Below are positions 56,680 to 64,000 of a stretch of DNA of 64,000 bases, one piece after another. The DNA is taken from the NCBI RefSeq assembly GCF_017165765.1, contig NZ_JAFGZD010000005.1, forward strand, positions 248,001 through 312,000, in the 5' to 3' direction. Within the stretch, counting starts at the first letter, position 1; each line of letters begins with the position of its first letter. The position numbers and the translations under genes are program-made. The notes below the pieces were generated by a model that had not been told where the DNA came from, searched no databases, and saw nothing but the letters and a program-made list of their open reading frames with translations. The stretch comes from Pseudomonas capsici. Its GTDB lineage: Bacteria > Pseudomonadota > Gammaproteobacteria > Pseudomonadales > Pseudomonadaceae.

Positions 56680-57977
56680 TTAACCTTCTTCGAGGACTGC
56701 TTTTGGTTCTTTGCTGTGCGGCGGGCTTAGCCGTCGCGGAAGAAAAGAACATCATGGTCACCAGCGGAAGTGACCGCGCCACTCCGATTGCTGTCGTGCC
56801 TTTTGGCTGGCAGGGCGGCAATGTGCTGCCTGAAGACATGGCCGATATCGTGAGTAACGACCTGCGCAACTCGGGTTACTACTCGCCGATTCCAAAACAG
56901 AACATGATCAGCCTGCCGACTCAGGCCAGCGAAATCATTTTCCGTGACTGGAAGGCACTGAATGCGCAGTACGTCATGGTCGGCAACATCGTCCCGGCGG
57001 GCGGTCGTCTGCAGATCCAGTACGCGCTGTTCAACGTTGCCACCGAGCAGCAGGTCCTGACCGGCAGCGTGTCGGGCACCAATGACCAGTTGCGGGACAT
57101 GGCGCACTACATTGCCGACCAGTCGTTCGAAAAACTGACCGGCATCAAGGGCGCGTTCTCTACCCGCATGCTCTACGTGACCGCCGAGCGCTTCTCGGAA
57201 AGCAACACCCGTTACACCCTGCAGCGTTCGGATTACGACGGTGCCCGTGCCGTGACGCTGCTGCAATCGCGCGAGCCGATCCTGTCGCCACGCTTTGCGC
57301 CGGATGGCAAGCGTATCGCCTACGTATCGTTCGAGCAGAAGCGTCCACGCATTTTCGTACAGCACATCGATACCGGTCGTCGTGAACAGATCACCAACTT
57401 CGAAGGCCTCAACGGCGCGCCTGCATGGTCGCCCGATGGTGGCAAGCTGGCGTTCGTACTGTCCAAGGACGGCAACCCCGAGGTTTACGTGATCAACCTG
57501 GCCTCCCGCCAGCTGACCCGTGTAACCAACGATTCGTCCATCGATACCGAACCGTTTTTCGGCAAGGACGGCTCCACGCTGTACTTCACGTCGGACCGTG
57601 GCGGCAAGCCACAGATCTACAAGACCAACATCAATGGCGGTGGTGCCGAGCGTGTAACGTTCGTGGGCAACTACAATGCCAACCCGAAATTGTCGGCGGA
57701 TGAAAAGACGCTGGTAATGATTCACCGGCAGGACGGCTTCACCAATTTCAAGGTAGCGGTACAGGATTTGGCTCGCGGAAGTGTAAAAATCCTCACAGAT
57801 AGCAACCTTGATGAGTCGCCTACTGTTGCGCCCAACGGCACCATGGTAATCTACGCCACCCGCCAGCAGGGCCGGGGAGTCTTGATGCTCGTGTCCATTA
57901 ACGGACGCGTAAGGCTCCCGCTTCCTACCGCTCAAGGCGAAGTCAGAGAACCTTCCTGGTCCCCTTACCTGAACTGA
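56676..57977 (+). CDS. tolB: Tol-Pal system periplasmic protein TolB
   Basis: 433 residues from GTG 56676. A signal peptide ([18 protein letters not shown]) precedes the amino-terminal domain and a six-bladed beta-propeller with repeated SPDGGKLAF-, [24 protein letters not shown] blades. Bridges TolA and Pal in the periplasm. Confidence 0.97.
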   Translation: MINLLRGLLLVLCCAAGLAVAEEKNIMVTSGSDRATPIAVVPFGWQGGNVLPEDMADIVSNDLRNSGYYSPIPKQNMISLPTQASEIIFRDWKALNAQYVMVGNIVPAGGRLQIQYALFNVATEQQVLTGSVSGTNDQLRDMAHYIADQSFEKLTGIKGAFSTRMLYVTAERFSESNTRYTLQRSDYDGARAVTLLQSREPILSPRFAPDGKRIAYVSFEQKRPRIFVQHIDTGRREQITNFEGLNGAPAWSPDGGKLAFVLSKDGNPEVYVINLASRQLTRVTNDSSIDTEPFFGKDGSTLYFTSDRGGKPQIYKTNINGGGAERVTFVGNYNANPKLSADEKTLVMIHRQDGFTNFKVAVQDLARGSVKILTDSNLDESPTVAPNGTMVIYATRQQGRGVLMLVSINGRVRLPLPTAQGEVREPSWSPYLN

Positions 57978-58029
57978 CGCGGCGCTACACGATTTGCTTA
58001 ACACACTGGGGTTCATTAGGAGTTTCAAG

Positions 58030-58527
58030 ATGGAAATGTTGAAGTTTGGTAAGTTTGCTGCGCTGGCTCTGGCCATGGCTGTAGCTGTTGGTTGCTCGTC
58101 CAAAGGCGGCGATAACGCTGGCGCTGGCGCTGTTGACCCTAACGCTGGTTACGGTGCCAACACTGGCGCTGTAGATGGCAGCCTGAGCGAAGAAGCTGCT
58201 CTGCGTGCAATCACCACCTTCTACTTCGAATACGACAGTTCGGATCTGAAGCCAGAAGCACTGCGTGCTCTGGACGTGCATGCCAAGGACCTGAAAGCCA
58301 ACGGCGCTCGCGTCGTTCTGGAAGGCAACACCGACGAGCGTGGTACTCGTGAGTACAACATGGCTCTGGGCGAGCGTCGTGCGAAAGCCGTTCAGCGCTA
58401 CCTGGTACTGCAAGGCGTTTCCCCAGCTCAGCTGGAACTGGTTTCCTACGGCGAAGAGCGTCCAGTTGCTACCGGCAACGACGAGCAGTCCTGGGCTCAA
58501 AACCGTCGCGTCGAACTGCGTAAGTAA
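58030..58527 (+). CDS. pal: Peptidoglycan-associated lipoprotein Pal
   Basis: 165 residues from ATG 58030. Signal peptide with lipobox VAVGCSS, a Gly/Ala linker and an OmpA-like peptidoglycan-binding domain ([17 protein letters not shown]...[21 protein letters not shown]). The codon use (many GCT) suggests high expression. An earlier in-frame start at 57994 is not family-like. Confidence 0.97.
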   Translation: MEMLKFGKFAALALAMAVAVGCSSKGGDNAGAGAVDPNAGYGANTGAVDGSLSEEAALRAITTFYFEYDSSDLKPEALRALDVHAKDLKANGARVVLEGNTDERGTREYNMALGERRAKAVQRYLVLQGVSPAQLELVSYGEERPVATGNDEQSWAQNRRVELRK

Positions 58528-58533
58528 TTTGAC

Positions 58534-59349
58534 ATGCGAACGTGCCGACGTGCTCTAACCGTTTTGGCCCTCACCCTCCCGCTTTCTGCGTGGGGTGCGG
58601 TTCCTGTGGTCGATGACAATTCTGGCTCTGGCAGCAGCAGTTATCCGCCAGCGGGTTATGGCACGTCCGGCGCCTATGCCGGGGGAGGGGTTTCGGCCCC
58701 GACCTCGGCAAATGGTCAGCTGTTCATGCAGCTGCAGCAAATGCAGGAAGAAATCGCGCGCTTGCGTGGTCTCGTTGAAGTCCAGCAGAACGACATTCAG
58801 CGCATGAAGCAGGAAGCGCTGGAGCGTTATCAGGATCTCGACTCGCGTATCTCCAGTGGCGCAGCCGCTGCAGCTACCAATAATTCCCAACCGTCTGGCG
58901 GCAATATTGACGCCAGCGGGACGCCTTCGGCCCCTGCGGCCCAGGCTCCGGCAGCAGGCACAGAGCCTCCTGATCCGGCGAAGGAAAAGCTCTACTATGA
59001 AGCTGCCTTCGATTTGATCAAGGCCAAGGATTTCGATAAAGCCAGTCAGGCTTTTACCGCTTTCCTTCGCAAGTACCCAAACAGCTCGTATGCGGGCAAT
59101 GCCCAATACTGGCTGGGTGAAGTGAATCTGGCCAAGGGCGATCTTCAGGGCGCTGGTCAGGCATTTGCCAAGGTCAGTCAGTTGTACCCGAAGCACGCCA
59201 AGGTGCCTGATTCGCTTTACAAGCTGGCCGATGTCGAGCGTCGCCTCGGCCACACCGACAAGGTCAAGGGCATCCTGCAGCAAGTTGTAGCCCAGTATCC
59301 GGGCACTTCGGCTGCACAATTGGCACAGCGGGATCTTCAGCGTCTCTGA
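58534..59349 (+). CDS. cpoB: Cell division coordinator CpoB (YbgF)
   Basis: 271 residues. Signal peptide (ALTVLALTLPLSAWGA), an N-terminal trimerising coiled coil (LFMQLQQMQEEIARLRGLVEVQQNDIQRM), a low-complexity linker and C-terminal TPR repeats (YYEAAFDLIKAKDFDKASQAF...). Coordinates PBP1B activity with Tol energy in E. coli. It lies 6 bases after pal. Confidence 0.95.
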   Translation: MRTCRRALTVLALTLPLSAWGAVPVVDDNSGSGSSSYPPAGYGTSGAYAGGGVSAPTSANGQLFMQLQQMQEEIARLRGLVEVQQNDIQRMKQEALERYQDLDSRISSGAAAAATNNSQPSGGNIDASGTPSAPAAQAPAAGTEPPDPAKEKLYYEAAFDLIKAKDFDKASQAFTAFLRKYPNSSYAGNAQYWLGEVNLAKGDLQGAGQAFAKVSQLYPKHAKVPDSLYKLADVERRLGHTDKVKGILQQVVAQYPGTSAAQLAQRDLQRL

Positions 59350-59371
59350 CGCAAAGGCCCGCCATTCAAGA

Positions 59372-59396
59372 AAGCCGCGCTTGTCGCGGCTTTTTT
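59372..59396 (+). terminator. tol-pal operon terminator
   Basis: AAGCCGCG-CTTGT-CGCGGCTTTTTT, 22 bases after the cpoB stop. Confidence 0.92.
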
Positions 59397-59520
59397 CGTT
59401 AGAATTTCGCACCCGAAATTCCGGTAACTATTACGCTTCGCTGGATTCTGCGACTGCAGGGTGCTTTGAAGTGCCTGACGGAGGCGGACGGCCTGTTTAG
59501 CTGTTACGCCCGTGGCCCAT

Positions 59521-60168
59521 ATGCAAGACACATTACGTATCACCGAAATCTTTTACTCGTTGCAGGGTGAAACTCGTACGGCTGGGCTGCCCACCGTATT
59601 CGTGCGCCTCACGGGTTGTCCCTTGCGCTGCCAGTATTGCGACAGTGCCTATGCGTTCAGCGGTGGAAAGATCCTGACGCTGGATGACATTCTTGAGCAG
59701 GTCGCTGCCTATCGCCCGCGTTATGTCTGTGTAACCGGTGGCGAACCGCTTGCCCAGCCCAATGCCATTCCCTTGCTTGAGCGTCTGTGCGATGCCGGTT
59801 ACGAAGTTTCACTGGAAACCAGTGGCGCTCTGGACATTTCGGCTGTAGACACTCGCGTCAGTCGTGTCGTCGACCTGAAGACTCCAGGCTCGAAGGAAGT
59901 CGCTCGCAACCGCTACGAAAACATGGAGTTGCTGACGCCCAACGATCAGGTCAAGTTCGTGATCTGCTCCAGGGATGACTATGACTGGGCTGTGTCCAAG
60001 CTGATTCAGTACGGGTTGGACAAGCGGGCAGGTGAAGTGCTGTTCTCGGCCAGTCATCATGAGTTGAAGGGGCGGGACCTGGCAGACTGGATCGTGGCAG
60101 ATAATCTGCCGGTCCGCTTGCAGATGCAGTTGCATAAAATTCTTTGGGACGACGAGCCAGGGCGCTGA
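59521..60168 (+). CDS. queE: 7-carboxy-7-deazaguanine synthase
   Basis: Radical-SAM enzyme forming CDG in the queuosine (preQ0) pathway. ATG 59521 gives 215 residues; GTG 59512 is an in-frame alternative. The SAM cluster is CPLRCQYC, slightly different from the usual CX14CX2C because Pseudomonas QueE has the compact form. GGEPLAQPN is the SAM-binding region. queC follows after 1 base. Confidence 0.95.
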   Translation: MQDTLRITEIFYSLQGETRTAGLPTVFVRLTGCPLRCQYCDSAYAFSGGKILTLDDILEQVAAYRPRYVCVTGGEPLAQPNAIPLLERLCDAGYEVSLETSGALDISAVDTRVSRVVDLKTPGSKEVARNRYENMELLTPNDQVKFVICSRDDYDWAVSKLIQYGLDKRAGEVLFSASHHELKGRDLADWIVADNLPVRLQMQLHKILWDDEPGR

Positions 60169-60169
60169 A

Positions 60170-60859
60170 ATGAGTGAATTGACCATGACCGAAAAACGAG
60201 CCGTAATCCTGCTGTCCGGCGGGCTTGATTCAGCCACAGTGGTGGCCATGGCCCGTGCCGAAGGCTACGCCTGTTACACCATGAGTTTCGACTATGGCCA
60301 GCGCCACCGTGCCGAGCTGAATGCTGCTGCACGTGTCGCACGGGATCTGGGGGTCATCGAGCACAAGGTTATCGGCCTCAACCTCAATGGCATCGGTGGC
60401 TCGGCATTGACCGACAGTTCCATTGCCGTTCCCGAGGCACCGACTGAAGGCATTCCGGTCACCTATGTGCCGGCGCGCAATACCGTGTTCCTGTCCCTGG
60501 CCCTCGGCTGGGCAGAAGTGCTGGAAGCCCGCGACATCTTTATCGGCGTCAATGCCGTGGATTATTCGGGTTATCCGGATTGCCGCCCCGAGTTCGTCGA
60601 GTCGTTCGAGCGCATGGCCAATCTGGCAACCAAGGCCGGTGTGGAAGGCCAGGGCTTCAGTATTCGGGCACCGCTGCAAAACCTGAGCAAGTCCGACATC
60701 GTCAGGGCGGGTGTGGCTCTGGGTGTCGATTACGGACTGACCGTTTCCTGCTATCAGGCCGATGACGAAGGCCGTGCATGTGGCAAATGCGACAGTTGCC
60801 GCCTGCGCGCAGAAGGCTTTGCCGCCGCCGGTGTTGCAGACCCGACACGTTATTTTTAA
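60170..60859 (+). CDS. queC: 7-cyano-7-deazaguanine synthase
   Basis: ATP-dependent conversion of CDG to preQ0, a precursor of queuosine. PP-loop [14 protein letters not shown] and the zinc cysteines SCYQADD...[10 protein letters not shown] are intact. ATG 60170 has AGGGCG upstream and gives 229 residues; ATG 60185 ([13 protein letters not shown]) would give the commonly annotated 224. Confidence 0.96.
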   Translation: MSELTMTEKRAVILLSGGLDSATVVAMARAEGYACYTMSFDYGQRHRAELNAAARVARDLGVIEHKVIGLNLNGIGGSALTDSSIAVPEAPTEGIPVTYVPARNTVFLSLALGWAEVLEARDIFIGVNAVDYSGYPDCRPEFVESFERMANLATKAGVEGQGFSIRAPLQNLSKSDIVRAGVALGVDYGLTVSCYQADDEGRACGKCDSCRLRAEGFAAAGVADPTRYF

Positions 60860-60877
60860 TTTTTTTACACAAAGGTG

Positions 60878-60905
60878 TTGAATTACTGATAGAAATCAGT
60901 AATAT
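60878..60905 (+). promoter_or_regulatory. tRNA-Lys promoter with embedded palindrome
   Basis: TTGAAT (60878-60883) and TAATAT (60900-60905) are 16 bases apart, 17 bases before the tRNA. The spacer is almost filled by the perfect inverted repeat ATTACTGAT-AGAA-ATCAGTAAT (60882-60903). Confidence 0.7.
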
Positions 60906-60922
60906 ACGCGCCACGCAACAGA

Positions 60923-60998
60923 GGGTCGTTAGCTCAGTTGGTAGAGCAGTTGGCTTTTAACCAATTGGTCGTAGGTTCGAATCCTACACGACCCACCA
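60923..60998 (+). tRNA. tRNA-Lys (anticodon TTT)
   Basis: 76-base cloverleaf beginning GGGTCGTTAGCTCAG with anticodon TTT in GGCTTTTAACC, GTTCGAATC in the T arm and encoded CCA. It marks the right end of the conserved queC neighbourhood (PA0976.1 position), a documented integration site for pKLC102/PAPI-1-type elements. Confidence 0.98.
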
Positions 60999-61114
60999 TT
61001 TTTACAGCGGTTCGTGAGTATCTAGAGAGCGGGCATTTAAGTAAGCCAGTTCCTGTTCTTGCAGTCGTATGAAGCGAGCTTAAGGCTTGTTTCAGCGTTA
61101 TATCAATATGAAAT

Positions 61115-61147
61115 AGCCCACTGCCATTATCGGTGAGTGGGCTTTTT
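61115..61147 (+). terminator. Terminator after tRNA-Lys
   Basis: AGCCCACT (61115-61122) pairs with AGTGGGCT (61136-61143), followed by TTTT. Confidence 0.82.
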
Positions 61148-61459
61148 CGTTTTCGTGATTAGCAAATTATCGCGTTTCATAATCAGCTGGCTAGCTGGGC
61201 TGTAGCCTCGGTATGCGGTGCTACCCATGCCTAACCGTTAGGGTTCTTCAAGCTCACGCAGTGAATCCTGCCGGTAGCGGCATCCCTTTAGCCTGAGTGG
61301 CCGGATTCTTAAGCCTTCAGTTACACCTGACAGTACCCGGCATGCGGTGTGCTGGACTAAGGCCCATTAGCATTGCATGGTCAAACGAGTCCTCAGTGAC
61401 ACGACATGGAGGCATTCTTAAGTCTGCCCGTCGCGTCTCAGGGCCCTCCCTATTCATAA

Positions 61460-61714
61460 GCCTCTCAGCAACCTTTCCTACCTGCATGGCTGCATTGCGA
61501 TGGCATCAAGCTCGCGGTCGAAACTGGCTTTCTCAGCAGCGCTCAAGAAGCCTTGCTGGTTTACAAGGCGGTCGGTCTGATTTCGGATGGCTTGGCAAAG
61601 CTTCAAGTGAATGCCTTCAAGCTGATTTCCTGCAATCCGCAAGCCTCTTCACCAGAGGTTTATCAGAAGGGGCGACTTATCGGGCGGGCTCGCCTAGCCG
61701 ATCCTTCGGCGTAG
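61460..61714 (+). pseudogene. Possible remnant of a coding sequence
   Basis: This frame is open for 84 codons between two stops but has no ATG, GTG or TTG start with a ribosome site. Its translation, such as GIKLAVETGFLSSAQEALL and LISDGLAKLQVNAFKL, reads like a normal helical protein, unlike the overlapping ATG-initiated frame 61297-61743, which is Ser/Arg-rich. I do not recognise a family. Treat as a tentative fragment. Confidence 0.3.
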
Positions 61715-61775
61715 GAGGTTCTGGATCGCTACGTGGTAGATGAATGTCCATGTTGCCAATTTTTAATTCAGCTCA

Positions 61776-62525
61776 TCACCTTTGAGCCAATTGATGTGTC
61801 GCGAGAAGCACTCCTGATATAAACATCAGCCAAATTATCACTCTGCGAAATTGGCCATCGTTTAATCGATAGAAAACGGCTACTCCCAGCTTTGATGCAA
61901 TAAGAGTGGCTGGAAGAGCAATAGCCATCATGACTAGAGTGTCGCTTGAGTAATATCCATTTCGAGCAAAAATCATTACCGCGATGGCGAGTATCACTAC
62001 GTTATACGGCCTCAAGACAGCGCTGGTTTCCGTTTTCGTCCAGGGCTGCATTGCGCACCACATCGTTGGCAGAGGCCCTGACAGAGAAGCAATGCCCCCT
62101 AAAAAGCCACCGCTTAGACCTATCAATGAATCCACCACCGGCATTGGCCGACTGAACTGAGGCAAGGAGCGACGTAGTGTGAAGAACGCGCCATAAAGCA
62201 GCATAAATCCAGCAATTACCATCTTCAGCACTTGGCCGTTGATCATTTCTAAGATGGCTGCACCTGCCGGCAAGCCTGCTAGCGCGGGTAGGAGAAAACG
62301 AGGTAGTTTACTCAGGCCAGAATTCAAATCCTTTCTAATCAGCCAAAGACTCTGCAATCCGCTCGCAACGGACATCGCCGCAACTATGGCGACAGCCTGC
62401 CAGGTCGGCATGATTTGGAGCCAAATCCCTAGTGAAAACAGCGCTGTACCGAAGCCAGCCAAACCGTTTATGAAGCCCCCTGCGGCGGCACCTGTTATCA
62501 GCAGGGCTATACTTTCGAAAGACAA
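61776..62525 (-). CDS. TauE/SafE-family membrane permease
   Basis: 249 residues with about eight membrane segments. The family signature GGFINGLAGFGTALFSLGIW lies in segment 1 and is repeated in form by GGFLGGIASLSGPLPT in the second half, as in TauE/SafE half-repeats. Members export sulfite, sulfoacetate or other organic anions; the substrate here is unknown. It starts at TTG 62525 with a strong AGGAG 7 bases upstream. Its nearest plausible partners are the DeoR/MFS genes on the other strand. Confidence 0.88.
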   Translation of the reverse strand: MSFESIALLITGAAAGGFINGLAGFGTALFSLGIWLQIMPTWQAVAIVAAMSVASGLQSLWLIRKDLNSGLSKLPRFLLPALAGLPAGAAILEMINGQVLKMVIAGFMLLYGAFFTLRRSLPQFSRPMPVVDSLIGLSGGFLGGIASLSGPLPTMWCAMQPWTKTETSAVLRPYNVVILAIAVMIFARNGYYSSDTLVMMAIALPATLIASKLGVAVFYRLNDGQFRRVIIWLMFISGVLLATHQLAQR

Positions 62526-62960
62526 GAAGGCTCCTCATATTTTTGGTCTGCATTAGCCCGCATGTAGCGGATGCTTCAAATGCACGTTACCAGTCCAGCC
62601 CATGCGCTGAAACTCTGCCTTGAGTTGGTTGGGTGTCATCCTGGTGCCCATCAAATGATTCTCCCCACAATACGCCAGGCTCTGCCGCAGCATAGGGCGC
62701 CGAACTTGCCCGCCGATTGTGGCAGCAGTCCGTTGTGATGACGACATCGGTAGTCAACTGACGTGATCGGCAGCGGAGAAGCAGAACATTGAGCTACGTG
62801 GCCTTCGATGCCTCCTTGCTGTCTTTCGTCCGCCCCTCTCACAACGGCGCCTGTCCGGCAATCGGTAAGGTCGACCTCTTTAATTCATGTGGTTGCATGA
62901 TTTAGCACGATGATGCATGATTTTGCTTGTTTGGCGTTGCACATCATCAGGAGTTGCGCA
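62526..62960. other. Intergenic stretch between the permease and the DeoR regulator
   Basis: 435 bases. A 64-codon minus-strand frame (62553-62747) ending GNVHLKHPLHAG could be a gene remnant but matches nothing I know. The right end carries direct repeats before the regulator. The left end holds the permease ribosome site. Confidence 0.5.
62894..62923 (+). promoter_or_regulatory. Direct repeats upstream of the DeoR-family gene
   Basis: TGCATGATTT occurs at 62894-62903 and 62914-62923, exactly 20 bases apart (two helical turns), 38 bases before the start codon. A candidate operator for autoregulation; inference only. Confidence 0.5.
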
Positions 62961-63737
62961 TTGACTGAAGACAACCGATTCCCTGCAGAACGCGCTCAAG
63001 TCGTGCTGGAACTGCTCCGTGAGCATGGCAGAGTCTCATCCGGCGATCTGGCTGTGCGCTTTGGCATATCTGAGGACTCTATTCGTCGCGATCTACGGGA
63101 GCTGGCCAGCCAAGGACTGTGTAAGCGCGTCTACGGCGGCGCTGTGCGGGCGAGCGAGGAGGTTCCGAGCTTCGATCAGCGTGCGCAGCAAGGAGTCTCG
63201 GGAAAGATTGGGCTGGCTTCAGGCATCTGCGCACTGTTGCAGCCGGGGCAGACTGTCTTTCTCGATGCGGGAACAACCAACCTGGCTGTTGCTCATAACC
63301 TGCCAGAGCGCAGTGACCTCACCCTCATCACTAACTCTCCTCAGATCGCCATTGCCGCCGGCCAGCGTTGCGGCGTGCAAGTCCAGTTGATCGGCGGTCT
63401 TTTCTCCCCCGAGGCAGGGGGGGTATTGGGTGCCGAAGCGGTATTGCAGCTACAGGGGCTACGCATGGACGTCTGCGTTCCCGGTGCCTGTGCATTGGAT
63501 GCTTTGACTGGCGTCTGGGCCACCAACGCAGAAGAAGCTGCACTGAAGCGTCAGGTAATCGCGAGCAGCTCGCGTGTCATCGTGGCCGCTTCTGCAGAAA
63601 AGCTAGGTACCGAAGGTAGCCATCACATTGTGGGGCTGTCCGAAGTCGATGACCTGGTGATCAACACAGGCACCTCCGAGAGTCACCTCAAGGCCTTCGC
63701 CAAGTGGGGCGTTCGCGTCCATCAGTTCCCCTACTAA
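62961..63737 (+). CDS. DeoR/GlpR-family transcriptional regulator
   Basis: 258 residues from TTG 62961, which has CAGGAG 6 bases upstream; ATG 62910 has no such site. N-terminal winged HTH (GRVSSGDLAVRFGISEDSIRRDLRELASQG) and the DeoR sensor domain with phosphosugar-binding-type LDAGTTNLAVAHNLP and NSPQIAIA. It usually represses neighbouring sugar-uptake or metabolism genes. The MFS gene begins 27 bases later and is a likely target. Confidence 0.9.
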   Translation: MTEDNRFPAERAQVVLELLREHGRVSSGDLAVRFGISEDSIRRDLRELASQGLCKRVYGGAVRASEEVPSFDQRAQQGVSGKIGLASGICALLQPGQTVFLDAGTTNLAVAHNLPERSDLTLITNSPQIAIAAGQRCGVQVQLIGGLFSPEAGGVLGAEAVLQLQGLRMDVCVPGACALDALTGVWATNAEEAALKRQVIASSSRVIVAASAEKLGTEGSHHIVGLSEVDDLVINTGTSESHLKAFAKWGVRVHQFPY

Positions 63738-63764
63738 CACTTCCAAACATCGTAGACGGTCCGA

Positions 63765-64000
63765 ATGTCCATGGCACTTACCTCCAGCGATCGCGCGCAG
63801 CAGTACGCCACACGTGCTGCTTTCTTCATTCCGGGATTCGCTACAGCAATCTGGGCCGTGCTGGTTCCGTTTGCGAAGAGCCGTACCGGGGTCGACGACG
63901 GCGTTCTTGGCTTGATCCTGCTTTGCCTGGGAGCTGGCTCGCTTTTGGCTATGCCCGTTTCTGGTGCGCTGGCAGCTCGCTTTGGCTGTCGGAACGTGAT
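63765..64000 (+). CDS. MFS transporter (5' part, cut by the window end)
   Basis: 78 codons from ATG 63765 (a second ATG at 63771). The first two membrane segments are visible (FFIPGFATAIWAVLVPFA and GLILLCLGAGSLLAMPVSG), with the MFS loop GALAARFG starting the A motif. Resembles YbjJ-like transporters. It lies directly behind the DeoR gene on the same strand. Substrate unknown. Confidence 0.75.
   Translation, partial: MSMALTSSDRAQQYATRAAFFIPGFATAIWAVLVPFAKSRTGVDDGVLGLILLCLGAGSLLAMPVSGALAARFGCRNV

Larger units (their letters stand above)
60999..61775. other. Gene-poor accessory stretch behind tRNA-Lys
   Basis: 777 bases without an intact recognisable gene. Starts with the tRNA trailer and a terminator, then sequence with many stops in all frames. 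Two similar 18-base words, tggccggattcttaagcc (61299-61316) and tggaggcattcttaagtc (61406-61423), stand in direct orientation about 107 bases apart. No integrase was recognised. One frame (61460-61714) looks like a broken coding remnant. Confidence 0.6.

Noticed and set aside
61297..61743. 148-codon ATG frame behind tRNA-Lys
   Set aside because: Composition is Ser/Arg/Gly-rich and irregular, there is no ribosome site, and an overlapping frame reads more like protein.

Overview
The window is chromosomal DNA of a Pseudomonas, most likely from the P. syringae/cichorii side of the genus. This rests on gene order and on proteins I recognise (AccA, MutS, RpoS, GfnR, FinR, OprD family, PA3611-like, PmpR/YebC, Tol-Pal); the species call is inference. 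About 60 kb is conserved core genome and only the last 3 kb, behind a tRNA-Lys gene, looks accessory.

Left part (1-16100): accA, tilS, pyrG, kdsA, eno, ftsB and ispD supply fatty-acid, tRNA, CTP, KDO, glycolysis, division and isoprenoid functions. A formaldehyde-detoxification module (gfnR, adhC, fghA) sits between the two MEP-pathway genes ispD and ispF. Then follows the tightly packed truD-surE-pcm-nlpD-rpoS series. The Gac/Rsm regulatory RNA rsmZ lies between rpoS and fdxA with an upstream GacA-type palindrome.

Middle part (16600-44700): fdxA and mutS on the minus strand, then a DNA-repair group cinA-recA-recX with a perfect LexA box. Next come a LOG-family protein, a PA3611-like secreted protein, a DTW tRNA-modification enzyme, ErdR and diacylglycerol kinase. 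The divergent finR/fpr redox pair follows, then trmO, yehS, an RluF-like protein lacking the usual catalytic aspartate, rimO, kup and the mprF-acvB membrane-lipid pair. Two initiator tRNA genes with their own promoters, dinB, a lipoprotein, proS and an OprD-family porin close this part.

Right part (45600-61000): HIT protein, slyX, a membrane-anchored cold-shock protein, Dps, a ribbon-helix-helix protein, aspS, yebC, ruvCAB, ybgC-tolQRAB-pal-cpoB, queE, queC and tRNA-Lys. This matches the order PA0959-PA0976.1 of P. aeruginosa as I remember it. That tRNA-Lys is a known integration site for pKLC102-type islands.

End (61000-64000): a gene-poor, degenerate stretch, a TauE/SafE permease, a DeoR-type regulator preceded by 20-bp-spaced direct repeats, and the start of an MFS transporter cut by the window edge. 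No integrase, CRISPR array, complete insertion sequence or toxin system was found. I see no clear undescribed system. The best leads are the degenerate RluF-like enzyme, the tRNA-Lys boundary region, the short basic protein before cinA, the membrane/cold-shock fusion and two unexplained intergenic stretches.
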